From NCBI GenBank assembly GCA_035041965.1, contig JAPYMA010001520.1, positions 62,001 through 126,000 on the forward strand: a DNA stretch of 64,000 bases, read 5' to 3'. Under the pieces are notes generated by a model that was given only the letters and a program-made list of their open reading frames with translations, was not told where the DNA came from and searched no databases. The position numbers and the translations under genes are program-made. Of this stretch, positions 1 through 13,100 are shown in pieces. Numbering within the stretch: position 1 is the first letter of the stretch; each line of letters opens with the position of its first letter. The DNA is from Anisakis pegreffii (Eukaryota; Nematoda; Chromadorea; Rhabditida; Anisakidae).

Positions 1-44
1 ATGTTAATATTACATACTTCATATCCTGATATCCTCACAATCAG

Positions 45-1742
45 TGATTTTGTCATTATATATCCGTAAAGATGTCTCCAAGCAATACGATCATTCAGGT
101 GACTCAGACTCAGAAGAACAAGGATCCTCATCTTACGTGAAACCTTTCGAAGTTTATATGGACGGCGAAACCAGTCATGAGCGTGCTGTACATAAGCTTG
201 CACCGAAGCTCAATCAAGCAGTCATAAGTGGTAAGTGCTTCAAAAACTACATTCTGCAGTTCCATTCCTCACATTCCAGTGCTCATCTGCGATCATCAAT
301 ACGTCTGATATTTCAATCAAACAAAACCATCAGCGTCTTGCAAATCACTGCATCATGTTGTGCATACAACATCAGAAGTGTCCTGTAGCAAACTTACACA
401 CGCACTTTTTAATATAACCTGAATAACACCCATTATCGAGCCAAAATTTTTCAGTATTTCATTAAAAATCTCAACTATTGCCTCAATTTTGCGTCCTCAA
501 ATCATTGTTTTATGCAGTGCATTTTCTTCACCTATTCGATGACTGTGAAAAGACAAAAGTAAAATGGAAACCGGGGAAAGAAGATAGGTAATCTGGAAAT
601 GAAATCAGATAATTTTAAAGTTATTAGGAGTTCATTCAGGAAATCATGAATGTTGATAAAATCTAGCATTCAAAGATTTCTCAAGGATTAACTTGAGAGA
701 AAGTTGATGAAATGACCAAGATCTGGGTAGTGAATTAAGAAATACATAAAAATGATTGTGTTCATTCCTCAAAAAATGTGATTTCCCAACTTCACGTCAA
801 CTCAATACGTAAATGCTGATCACAACAAAATTCTTTGCTATATCATTTCAGAGCTGAAAATGATGTCAAATGGCATCACTTCGTTAGCACAATATAAGGA
901 GGAGAAACGAAAAGAGATCAGCGAAAGGAAGGATCAAGTCAGTTTTTATCATTACTATCACTGTTATACTCATCATCATTTGTTCTCACGATCATGCTTT
1001 ACCTTAACCACTACCGAACACATGCAATCAGATAGTGCAAGCATTCAAAACCACAAATGAGGTAAAAAGATATGATGTCTTATGAAAAATTCAATGAATA
1101 CACGAACGTACAATTAGGACTACGGATACAGTGTGCTTAACAAGTTAAAATAATCATGTTCGGTTAATATATCATCTAAGAGTTAATGCACATTACTTCC
1201 AAATCAATAATTCATCTATCACTGATATACCTATATTTCTCAAAATTCAACGACAAAATTTTAAGAGGGTAAACCGATACCTTAAACTGCTCAATCTCCC
1301 AAGAATGAGCCATCCTATTGATGATAATCACTAGACCCGTTGCTTATGATAACGAATCTATCATTTGTCAAAGACTGCAATGAAAAATTGCGAAATAAAG
1401 TCGAGAAATCTCCACTTTCAACAAAACAACTTGCTCCATCATTAGATTTCTGCAAAAATAGATAGTGTTCACCCGCAAACACGTCAATAACGATGCTGCT
1501 ATTATATAATGGCGATTGCAATAACGTTACTGAAGTCATGATTGCAGGTATATTTGGAGATCGAAGCGGTCAACAAAGAATACACAGCCGAAAAGTTCAT
1601 CGACCAAACGCCAGAGTATTTCTCAGGAACCGACACAGAGATACCCCGTTGGAAGAGACTGCTGATGGCACAGAAAATTGCCAAAGAAGCGATTAAAAAA
1701 CGCGAAGACGAATTATGGGTTCGTTTTATTCGTTCAATATAA
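45..1742 (+). CDS. C-terminal part of a protein with an espin/Forked-like P-x-W-K-R motif (partial)
   Basis: Three exons join in phase: 45-230, 852-937 and 1548-1742, giving 154 C-terminal residues and a TAA stop. The 5' part lies outside the window. The peptide is acidic and Ser-rich at first (Asp-Ser-Asp-Ser-Glu-Glu), then helical and highly charged. Near the end it has TEIPRWKRLLMAQKIAKEA followed by a Lys/Arg/Glu-rich helix. The Pro-x-Trp-Lys-Arg-x-Leu-Leu/Met-x-x-Lys pattern is known from actin-binding modules of espin and Drosophila Forked, so a cytoskeletal role is a reasonable inference but not proven. Donors are GTAAGT and GTCAGT; acceptors are TTTCAG and TTGCAG. The first acceptor (ATCAG at 42-44) is the least certain. 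The gene converges on the giant minus-strand gene ending at 5575. Confidence 0.72.
1019..1171 (+). repeat. Dispersed repeat R1, copy 1
   Basis: This block, from ACATGCAATCAGATAG to TTCGGTTAATATA, recurs in the same orientation at 2339-2503 with small indels. This copy lies inside the last intron (938-1547) of the plus-strand gene. No terminal inverted repeats or target duplications were found. Confidence 0.75.
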
Positions 1743-2338
1743 AGTTATTTTCACAAAACCAACGATGAAAAGTACGAAACTTGAATTTGCTGTAATATTG
1801 CCCACAGAATTTGTTTGAGAAATATTAGCAAAGCAATGTAATTAATAATGAATAATATAAAATATGAATAACGCACAATATGAAGAAAAACCATAAAATG
1901 ATTAAGAAAACTTATACATCGCTATAAAGACTATGAGGCAATCTAATTCATAATATAGCATGAAATTTGTTGTGAGTTTTCAGTTAATCACCAAAGTAAA
2001 TCACTTAATGAAATATCAGTTAGTCAGTCAATTGTTATGCTTACCAAAGTTTCCATCTTAACCAGAGATAATCCTGATTATAGAAAATTCTTGGTCTTAT
2101 CCGAAACTTTTTCAGGACGAATTTGCCAAATGGAAAGAGCAAGTTTCGCCTAGCTTCAGGCTTCCACCAAAATGATTGATCAGTGACTACTTTTATTATC
2201 ACTGAAACTTCTGAATGTATAATCGCAATTTGTATTTAATGACTGATATTTGCTGAATTCGTTCCATATGTTTTGATTCATAACTAATTGATCAACAAAA
2301 TAATAAACGCATTTTTGCATTCGCCTTCATTAGGGAAT

Positions 2339-2503
2339 ACATGCAATCAGATAGCGCAATTATCCAAAACCACGTAAAAATGAAATATAATGAGGTAAAA
2401 AGATATGATGAGTTATAATGAATTCAATGAATACACGAATATGCAATTAAAATTACGGATACAGTGTGCTTAACAAGTTAAAGTAATCATTTTCGGTTAA
2501 TAT
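2339..2503 (+). repeat. Dispersed repeat R1, copy 2
   Basis: Direct copy of 1019-1171, with a short insertion after the AAAACCAC segment. It lies downstream of the plus-strand gene. The function and family are not recognised. Confidence 0.75.
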
Positions 2504-2806
2504 AATACAATAACTGAATGGCGAAATAAAAAATCTCGAAAGTCTAGCCGTGCTAAGTGTTTTACGGTAAGTAAAATCCCTCCTCGAATTTTGATTGGTT
2601 AATGAGCTGATCACTACCGTAACTCGTTCGCTGATTCGCCGAAAACAACAATGACATTCAAAGCGATATCGCATTCGTCCAATAGTGTTTCTCAGATAAT
2701 GACAAGTGACGAGCGATTACTATCCTATTTGTGCTTACGTTCATGGTCAGCAAGCGATCCGTAGAAGTGCTATTATACTAACCTGGATAAATTCCCCTCA
2801 AAAGAG

Positions 2807-2975
2807 GTTAAATACCTAATCAGCTAACATCAACGATATCTTCATAATAAAAGATAATAAACATCAAATTCTACGGTCAAGATACCAGAATAGATCTGCA
2901 GAATATGCGGCATCTGTTGCAGTAATTTTCCATTTCCAAATTGAAAAGTTGATGTTAGCTGATTAGGTATTTAAC
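2807..2975. repeat. Perfect 28-bp inverted repeat (foldback)
   Basis: Arm 2807-2834 (GTTAAATACCTAATCAGCTA and onward) is the exact reverse complement of 2948-2975, with a 113-bp loop. The identity of the arms suggests a young foldback/MITE-type insertion. No clear target duplication was found outside the arms. Confidence 0.8.
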
Positions 2976-4603
2976 ATAAGGTTTTCTAAGAATAATTGGA
3001 TCACTCATATCATCCGAATGCCAGTGGATCCGCAAAGGTCAATCGAAAAATTTTGAATGATAGGATGACAATGAAGAATATAGAAACTAGAATCAGATGG
3101 CTGAAAGTAATAGTAGGATATGCAATGTGTCATCGACAACGTATCTTAAACAGTAGCATAAACGCATTGATAAGAGAATACGAAATAACAGAATCAAGGT
3201 GGTCGTGAACATTATTAGAAATAATTATGACATGTCAAAGGTAACGTGAAAGAGGGCAATACACAGGAATCACATTGCGCACTGAAACTGCTGAAACGAT
3301 GAAGAATGCACAAAATAGAGTCAGATGGCCAGAGACGAGACACAACCACTCACCACTAACAGAGTATAGATGAGAGTTAGTTATGAAAGTAGATGATCTT
3401 AAACAACTGAATATCATTTCAGTAAATGTTATCAAATAAAAGTGTACATTTAAGAAAGTATGACTGAATATTACATTGGCGAACTGTCCAAGTTGATGGT
3501 GAGTGCATGGTGATGGTTATGAAAATGATGATAAAGCAGTTGATACTGAGACTGTTAAATGATAGAGTGACGTTAAGGAGAAGAAGAACTGGAATCAGAT
3601 GGCCAACCGTGAAGATTCGAAGCTCAGCCAGTTGCCACTGATATTTAAAGCAATAAGTATGGTTTTGATGAATTAGAATGAAATGAATCAATTCTGATAC
3701 AACCATATAGCAAAGTGGTACAAGTAATAAGAAGTAATGATCAGACTGATCAGTAGGTGATCAGTAACTGATCAAATCAAAACCTAATACAATAATACAG
3801 AAACGTACAGTAGAGACTTATGGACTATACAATCAGCCAGACGATTTAAGACAACAGTCGCAGTCAAACTGAAACTAAGTGCAGAAATTAAAATAGAGAT
3901 TAGACGATTCTTTGATCATAGGATCAATTGATACCTCAACATATCCTATTATACAATACTGGATGCTCGACCAGTTAAAATTTTGATCTTCATCTGAACC
4001 GTATAATAAAATCGCCAGTGAAAACTGTACTTTCATACAAGCTAAACCAACAGTCTGACTATGTTCTGATGATTAACTTCATGTAGCTTACATCATATAG
4101 ATGTAAAAAGGATAAATCTTCAAACAATCTCATGAAATAAAATGAATCTACTATACGAATATACAGCATAAATGTCACATTGTGACGCTATGTTGACACT
4201 GATAAGGTTTTACAGTTGTTAAGAATTATGATTAATGCCATAGTATTGAAATATATCAGTCATTTACTGATAACTTCAATAGCTAATAACGTCATAAGGT
4301 ACTCTGAATAATTATAATGCACTTAGCAATGTTGAATTGTTAGAATGTCCGAACTGTTCATGCAAATAAACTTATTAATACACATCATAATACAATTCAC
4401 ATCACATCAATCAATTCAGTGATAATGAAAAATGCAAAAGCAATCATAATTTTGATTTGAATGATTTAATTCGTTATAACACATTCACACTGAGGCATCA
4501 AATGAGCATTAAGTTAGGCAAAATATTACAACGAAAAATGACAATAATCATGCAAGTTAAAGAAATACAGCTGCATACGGTATTGCAATATCACTTACTA
4601 AAC

Positions 4604-4789
4604 CAGGGGTCCCCATAGGGGGTATTACCCTTTCCCGACCCTTTGCTGGGTAAGTTGGGGTGTTAGAGGAGCAATGGAACGGATCGGGAAAGCAGTGGAA
4701 ACTAGTAAATCATTTTAGCGAGAGGGAGGTAATGACGTCCTACCAGATCATCCAAGGGGATAATGGAACACCCGAACGTGGGACCACTG
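4604..4789 (+). mobile_element. hAT-like MITE, family 1, copy 1
   Basis: A 186-bp element begins CAGGGGTCCCCA and ends TGGGACCACTG, so the ends form short imperfect terminal inverted repeats of the hAT/Charlie type. It is flanked by a perfect 8-bp target duplication TACTAAAC (4596-4603 and 4790-4797), the length hAT transposases generate. Four related copies lie elsewhere in the window. It has no coding capacity. Confidence 0.92.
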
Positions 4790-5574
4790 TACTAAACTAA
4801 CATTAATCATAACAATAAGGATATTGATTATAATGAAAATAACAATAATCATACGCGATAGAACAGTTATTAAAAGAACAAACCAAGCACTGACATCGAA
4901 AATAATAACTAATCAATTGAATAATGACAATGAAAAGATACTGATCCTCGTTGATTGAATCTTGTACAATAGGCAAAAACGAAGAGTTTTTCAAGTCAAA
5001 CAATTCAATGCAACGAAAGAATCAATCAAGCAAACACGCTTTCCCACAGCCATATCGTTACAAACACAAAATGAAGAGTTTTGTGATAACAATTACATAA
5101 TATATCACTGATAAGATAATGTAATAATAAGAACAGCAACGTAATCAAAATAAAATACTTCATACTATTTATACTGCATCTTATACCGCATATATTCAAC
5201 AAAATACATGAAGGAAGATACGGTATTGCTGAATGCATAAATGAATAATGATAACATCATCCTAAGCACTGTAATCACCTGAGCATATTTAATGTAATTT
5301 CATTCAATACATACAATATGCAAATCAATTTGTTCATAATTTATCTCATAATCATATTGATAATAATAGCAAGAATGATAATGAATAATAATATAATAAC
5401 AATAAATAATAACAGTAATAATAACGATCTCTTTGACAATTTATAAAACTTATTACGATTGATGAATAACAACCAATACTATTGATATCTACAATATATC
5501 GACTGTTACATAAAAATACATTCTCAGTTATTTAAACTCGACAAAAAACAATTCTTCAAAAAATAATTTGCACT

Positions 5575-7181
5575 TTAATAAGGTCGATAATAACCAGGCG
5601 GAGCTGGTGCAGCTCGATGTTCACCATTCAATGTGTAGTAATTGGATGGTTCGTTGGGATATGAGACGTAAGGTGATGCCACAATTGACTGATGCGACTG
5701 CGAGGATATTGAGCGATTTTGTGGTGAGGGCATTGTGGCCGTACTCTCTTGATACAACTGCGCACCTGGTTTGGATGCGACCTCAAATTGAAATTCGCTC
5801 TTACTGCTACTGTTACAAATGGCATAATTATGTTATTTGTATTATCGTCTACTTACAAGTTTATGAGTCAGCAATCAATCTTAATATCAACAGGAATATC
5901 TTAATATATCTTAATATCTTAATCTTAACAATATTACCTGACAATATTACCTGGATTACCTGGATAATTCAAGTAATAATGTCAGGTAATATTGTTGAAA
6001 ATATAGCATGTTTAAATCTCAAAGGAAAAAAGATTCATAGGAAAAAATACAAAATGCTCATAGAAAAAACCTTCACAGAACGTTACTTGCTTATTATGGC
6101 GATCAAAAGCTTTTCTGCAGATACAAACAAGGGCAAAAATGCAACTGAACTGAATAAGAGTTAAATGAAAAGATTCATCCACTAACCTTTGCGTACCACT
6201 CCTGATAAGTGGTCTCACCAACACCTTTCGGGCTCTCGTGCGTCGTTGCGATTGTGTTCGGGGACGATTTGCCGTTTTGCGACGCCGTAGTGGCCTGAGA
6301 GAAATGTCTAGTATGAACTGATTGGAATGTTGCATTCTCGAAACCTTTCTTCTCGATTGCGGGCACCACTAAAAGTTCATCTCTCACATAACCATCTATA
6401 AACCTCATTTGTGATCAAAAACCTGGATATTTCGACTACGAAAAGGTTCTATCATATTATGATTAAACACATTCGAAAAAGTGAATTCAATTTCGATCTG
6501 TGAAGGAAAAAGAAAATGATGGATGGATCAATGAAAATCATATAGAAAACAACCCACTTGTAGCCTGATATCCATATCCGTTCATTGGATATTGAACCGG
6601 ATAACCACCGTTGAACTGAAAATACACTCTCTCACTGATTACAATTCATCATTCAATAAGATCATGCTATAAGATCATTATTATAAACACATAATAATCT
6701 AACTATATGGCAGACGTAGAACTGAAAATGATGAAAGTACATTCAAAGATAACCAAAACTCTAAAACTGCAGCAAAAATTAATGAAAAACTTAACTGAAG
6801 AGTTGAAAAAGTTGAAAAAGTTTTTTGAGTTGAAAAAGTGAAATGCAACAGAATTGTATTACTAGTCTTCAAGCTAAAGACACCATCAGATCACTACTAG
6901 TTCAACAAATCTATCATAATACGTACATAGTGAAGTATAAATCATGGAAACAGTGAATATAATAACAAATATGACAGTTTTAAAGAGTTATCAAATAACG
7001 ATAAAACTTACGAAAGTTTCACGTTTTCGAGAGCACGACCGACAAACAATACAACAAACCAAACAGAACGCCAACAAGAAAAGCGATACGCCGAGACCGA
7101 TCAGTATCCAATTGCGCAGCTGGTCAGCTGTCATGTTTTCGGGCTCTTCTGAAATGTTACCAATTTTTTCAAAAACGTAAT
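5575..7181 (-). CDS. Exons 33-36 of the giant gene: transmembrane helix and cytoplasmic tail
   Basis: Exons are 7012-7181, 6558-6615, 6187-6395 and 5575-5799. A 23-residue hydrophobic helix (WILIGLGVSLFLLAFC and onward) is followed by Cys and Arg/Lys residues, a stop-transfer pattern that places the C-terminus inside. The tail has repeated aromatic motifs (NGGYPVQYP, NGYGYQ, NYYTLNGEH) and ends APAPPGYYRPY; PPGY fits the PPxY class of WW-domain ligands. The last exon is joined through an AAG acceptor (5800-5802); a one-base alternative cannot be excluded. Confidence 0.85.
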
Positions 7182-10100
7182 CTGACACAGGAAGTATTCT
7201 ATTCAGCTGATGTCAACGATCACACTTATTTGAACTTGAGTTAAGGCCGAAAACATAAACAGAGATACATTATTTCGATGAGCTCAATCTCTGATTCAAG
7301 TTAAACGATGTTATGACAGGAATGTTTCTATTGAAACCAGCAACACTGAAACCAGTAGATAGAAGAGGTCCACGATCATTCATGAACAATGAACTAAGCC
7401 CCGGATTGTTGTAAGAACTGATTGGACTAACTGAATCGACAGCTATTTCTTCATTAAACAATTCATATAATGACCGAACACATGAATACTAACCAATTTC
7501 TGTTTTTATCGCTTTCACTGTTGATGGCTCGATGTTGAGCGATTCGACAGGACCACGAACAGCTTGCTGAAATCAGGTTTGATAAGATTTCGGTGATAAA
7601 ATCATTCCTGATTACATCATCATTCAAACGTAATCTTGAATTGGACGAGCCAATTGTTGAAATTAATTCGAAGGAAACCAAAGTATCTTTAAACATCTTT
7701 TATGTCCTCTTGCAATAAGCATAAGAACGTCGAAAAACTATGCGTTCTCACTGATAAACGCTGATAATGTCAATGATAAAATGACTCACGTCTTCGATGA
7801 GCTGTTTAACCTTCATTGCGGATGGTGAATTGGATTCTGTGGTTGTTAACGTCACGTGCGCTATGACGCTTCCTTTCCTGCAATTGAAACGTTGTTCGAT
7901 CAGTCTGTTAGACATACAATAAAGTAACGGAATAGCGGAATAGCACGCTATTGCCCGCTATCGCTGAATTTTCCCATCAAAAAGAGTGTTTTAGAAAACA
8001 AATACGACGATTGAGAGAAATTTTGATGACTTACACGAATTTTGTGACTTTCGCAACTTTGATTGATGGCCATTTTGGTTGCATTACTGAGTCGATCTGA
8101 AATGATTTTTAGACTAACGTTTTCCACAATCGCATTGCAAAAACTTTGGAATGAACGTAATGATACTTTACAAAGAACCGGTAAAAAAAACTTTTGAAAA
8201 ACTTAAAACTGACCGCTTTTGTTACTTCATTTGTCATCGTGCGAAATTCCTCAGTTGTTCCATCGGACAGTCTTGAGTTCCATTCACGATTCAGAATTCG
8301 TATGATCATTTCATATTTCGCCTTAAAAACAAATAATGACGTTTTTCGATGAACTTCGATCGTTCATCAACGACTGAACCATTGCAAATGCTTAACAAAC
8401 AAATGAAATGTGATGATAAAATAGCAATAACACGGTTACATTTGATTCCTTGTATAACACAACAGACCGACACAAACTTCATCGAAAACTAACTCTAATT
8501 GCTTGCGTTGATTCATCTGGGAATACACTAGCCTCCAAAACGGATGCTTCATTTGTGAGAATTTTTTTGGGCGGTGCAATATCCTCAGAACGACCACATG
8601 CCTTCAGACAGACCTTCTTCGGCGACGTTACCGGCGTTTCGGTGTGCTTTTTTATTTCACCGGTTCCTTGAATGTGTAAAAATAAATGATATGTACACTT
8701 GATCGTTATCGACCTCCCAAATCAACTGACGAGTAAGTGTAAAGATACCGCAAAGAAAAACGTCTAACCTCCTTCCAAATCGCCTCCAGCAACTGGATAC
8801 AAGAAGTAGATACACTCATCTATCGATAGATCATATTCATCCTCAGAGAGAAGACCTCGTGAGAAGTTCGCGTAGATATAGCCAGACTCATAAACGCCAT
8901 GAACATCGAATATTCCTTGATCTGAATCGATTTTAGGACGACCATAGCCACTTGAGAAGTAATCGATTACAGACACAGTGGAATCCTGAAAGAACCTCTC
9001 ATTACAACTGAATAACTTTCAAATAAATACTGAACAAATGGACAATCAAATAAATGAATAATTCAAAACAAACCTTCAAAACTGATGCGGCAATAATATC
9101 CGAATTTGCCATCGAACCGTCCAGCGAGAATCCAACACCTGTCCATCGGTTCACGCTACCAGCCAATGCTTTCAGCTTGAATGTCACTACTTTACCGTCC
9201 GAAAGCCATTCAATATGATATGTACACTTATCTGCGTCGCAATTCTTCGGATACGAATATGATCCCGAGCAGTTCGCTTGAGGTGATATCTTTTGCTGCG
9301 ATTTGTAACCATCTGCAAGTGAAGAAAAAATCCATCTCTCATTCATACTTTTAGTGAAATAGCTAATAGGGTTACGCTAACAGGTGACATTATCAAAAGA
9401 ATCCAAAAACAAGCCATTCCAATCCATCCCATTGGTCCCTTTTTCTTACATACGGCATCAATGAGCGTGCAATTGTGACTCTTAGCAGTCTATCAATGCT
9501 ATCTCTAGGGTTCAAATCATCAAATTCGATTGCTATACAATATATTTGATCACTATTATTATTAAGTTATCATTGTTATTATCATCACCTTAACTGTCAC
9601 TGTTTTCAACTCATTATGAGTCTAATCGGAGCAATTTATAACATCTAAAACACTTTCATAAGAAGACTACATAAAAATTCCGAAGTGACTCACGCTTATT
9701 AAGGAAGTTTAAGGGAAAGCATTAAAACAAAACGAATGCAATCGCAATGTTCAGTTCAATCAGAAGAGGTCTCAACTGAGTCTCAAAAACACAAACCGAA
9801 GAAATTGATTGTGACAGTGCCACGATTTTGTTCGTTCTCATCTTTCACCACTGTATCGGTAAAGAATTCGAAGTTCTCTTCGGCTCCATCCTGAGATTAT
9901 TCATTTTCATCAGTAAGTCAATTCATTAAAGTGAAATTGTTCAGAGGTATTTCGATTTTTTTGAGTATTTTGATATCAAAAGCATCGCCCAAATCAAATT
10001 TTGATTCATTTGATTTAGGCGATGCTTTTGATATCAAATTTCGTTAACTCGTTAATTTTTTTTGATGAAGCACAACAACTTCTGATTTTTTTCTGTTAAT

Positions 10101-13100
10101 TTCGTTTCTTTTTTCGTTAAACTGAAAATTTCTTTAATGAAGCACAACAATTCCGTATCAATTACTTTTTCTTCTCCCTTCGCCCAAACCACAGTCATCG
10201 GTCCACGCTGTATCATATGATCCACGTTGTCTTTGGCTGAAAATTTCATCCATTTGAACATAAAAACTCATCAAATTCAGAAAATACCTTCGAACATTAC
10301 AAATGATAAACACTTTTTCAGCAAACGTAACTCAGACGTAAACTGAATATCGTTCAGAATAACTTCAAAAACCAATTGCAAACTGAACATTACCCAGAAT
10401 AAATTCAAAAACAATTTCGGATCTAACAATTATCCAAAACAATTTCACAAACAATTAATTCATTAACCATGACCGGTATCTAATTTCTCTCAAATACTCA
10501 TCGATGTATATATCACCTTTCAGTTGCTTTCTGAAAACGACCGTCGTCACTCCATCTTGCTGATAAGCAACAGCTGATCGCACGGAGTCATCACCACTGT
10601 AATATGAGTCAAGGCGAGGTGTCGCACGAGAGAGTGCGAAGTAGTCCCGAACACGAGAATGACCGTTTTTAACTTGACCAATCACAATATCTGTACATTC
10701 CATCGGTTCTTCTAAAATTTGACTGAGTAATTAAATCTTTTCAAGTCAATCGCTAATGAAAGATTTTTCTGTCATATAAAGCGATAAGTTGACATGAAGA
10801 ATTTACAATTGCCAAATTTCAAATTAAAATTATGCTCAAATTTCCAATTTAAGACTAAAATCACACAAAAATATTCTATAATATCATGTGATTTGATGAC
10901 AAATTCAAAATTTTGCACTCAACAGAAATTAATTCGTTCAGAATATTAACATTTCAACAATTCAAATTCACCGTCAGCATAAACTCACCACATTCCGAAC
11001 ATCAAATTTTTGAACACTGAATTTTGTACTCAGCCAAAAAATGAACAATAAGAACTACACACAAAAAGCTTACCGGGCTCGGGCTCAGGCTCAGACTGTT
11101 GCTCGGGTGATGTTGACTTAGGCTGAGGTTGCGGTGCTGCTGATGTGCGGGTGTTGTCATCTGAGGATGTCTCTTCAGAGTTCATCATCTCAGTGGTATA
11201 TTCCAACGGCTGCTCATTTTTTGTAGTTGCTGCGGCCACTTGAATTACAGCTGAAACACAAATTTGAATATCCCAATAAATTCACACAAACCGAAACAGG
11301 TCGATAGTCATAAGCTATAAACTTGAACTGTATTGAAAAAAGTGATGGTAACCGATAATGTGAACCGTAAATGGTCTTTCAAAAGAACCGATTGAATGAA
11401 AACTTTTAAATCATCTTTAAACCATTGAATAATTCTTTTACACTACCTCTTGACTTAAAAGTTATATTATTCATCACAGGTTACGAATCCTGAATGTCTA
11501 TGCTACAGTTTATAAATACTTGAGAAGTTGAACGTTTCAGTGGAATTCTGACAAACTAACTCACATTAAACTAAACGAAAGTGAAAGTAAGTAATAAACT
11601 GTACGCATATAACAATGTTCTGAACATCGAATACGACTATACTATAAAATATGAATAAGATGTATTAATTGGAGATCTCGAAAAGTTGATGTACACAATG
11701 AAAGAGATTCATTTTAATTGTTATTAAATGAATGCTGAGAATTTCTGACTAAATAAGTTGAATACACCAGAAATTTGAATCACTTTTGCATTGACGTATG
11801 AAATAACGAAATATGATACGCGCAGAAACTCTGGAATTTGAACATATCGAAAAGTTATTAATGGGATATTCTCGTATTGCAAATGAGGCATTTAGAAACC
11901 TGATTCGGTGATTTGTGGCGTGTCGACGAAAGGATCGACCTGCAAATCGAACGGATCTTGAGCTTGACGTCGAGAACGCACGGCTGGAGGCGCATCTTCT
12001 GAGGCTATCGGCACTCCGTTCTGAAGACAATTGATTCTTTTGCATAATCTATTTGAATTTGAAACAGACAACACAATTTTGCCTATCAGTCACAAATTTG
12101 AGGGAATTTCATTTTTGTTCTCCTCACCAGCTGTGGAATCTTTCGGAATCATCAACTTACAAAGTTCAATGAATTCACATTCAATGCTGACAAACAACCC
12201 CGTAGTACATTCCAGTGCACTGAATTGATCAATAAATAGAAAACCGACAAATTCAAAGTTTTGACTTAATTGAAACACAATGTATAATGATGCAAAGTAG
12301 TTAGTCGATAAATGTATATCAAAATCTTCACCTAATAACTATGGAAAAATGTAAAATGAAATGATTGGTTTGAATGACACTCTGAATGATAATGAAATGA
12401 TAGTTTTCAATGAACGATTATCACACAATCTCGGTTGATGAATTCTCAACAGTTCGTTGGAATAACAGTTTACTTCTAAACAGTTTCAGATGTAAAATCA
12501 TTGCTGTACGCAAAATTTTGACTCAGAATTAGTGATTTTTTGCTGACTGAAGAAGTGAATAGAAGAAATTTAAAAAATGAATGTCATTTGTCATTACCTG
12601 ATCACAGATGCAAATTTTGGTGCGTGACACTCGCGGTTGATATAAGTCGTGATAGCCAATCGGTGTTTTTGGATTCTGGAAATCTTGACTTTTCCTCGCC
12701 AACACGCGGCCACCACCGATCGGGAACAACAAATAGTAGCATTTGTTGAGCGGAAAATCGGTCACCGTGTCCGCAGGTAACACTTTACGACGGAATGTTA
12801 TCGTCTGAAATACCACTGAATCTTATGAATTCCAACGCCTAACGTAACATTTTTTCTATCGACTGAGCGATTTGATGTTTGGCCTTTTCGAATAAACGTT
12901 GGATGAAAATATATATGGTGAGATAAGTTCAAAGAGAGTTCAACGAAAGGCTGATAAGATATATCCTGATGAGTTCAAACGTTATTCACAGAGCCGTCCG
13001 ACTCTGTCATGACAAACGTTCAACAATAACGATGCAAAACTCGCGAACCTGAGTGTCGTCCACGATTTTACCGCCGATCTCGTAGATATCCTGACGATCC

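Larger units (their letters stand above)
1743..5574. other. Non-coding repeat-rich stretch between two convergent genes
   Basis: No reading frame here has exon-like composition or splice-phase support. It contains the second copy of a 150-bp repeat (2339-2503), a perfect 28-bp inverted repeat (2807-2834 and 2948-2975), degenerate blocks around AATCAGATGGC (about 3085, 3325, 3595), one hAT-like MITE (4604-4789) and AT-rich simple sequence (5330-5430). Confidence 0.6.

Noticed and set aside
5568..6164. 198-residue plus-strand frame
   Set aside because: Its first half is the antisense shadow of the last exon of the giant gene, and the rest is AT-rich intron.
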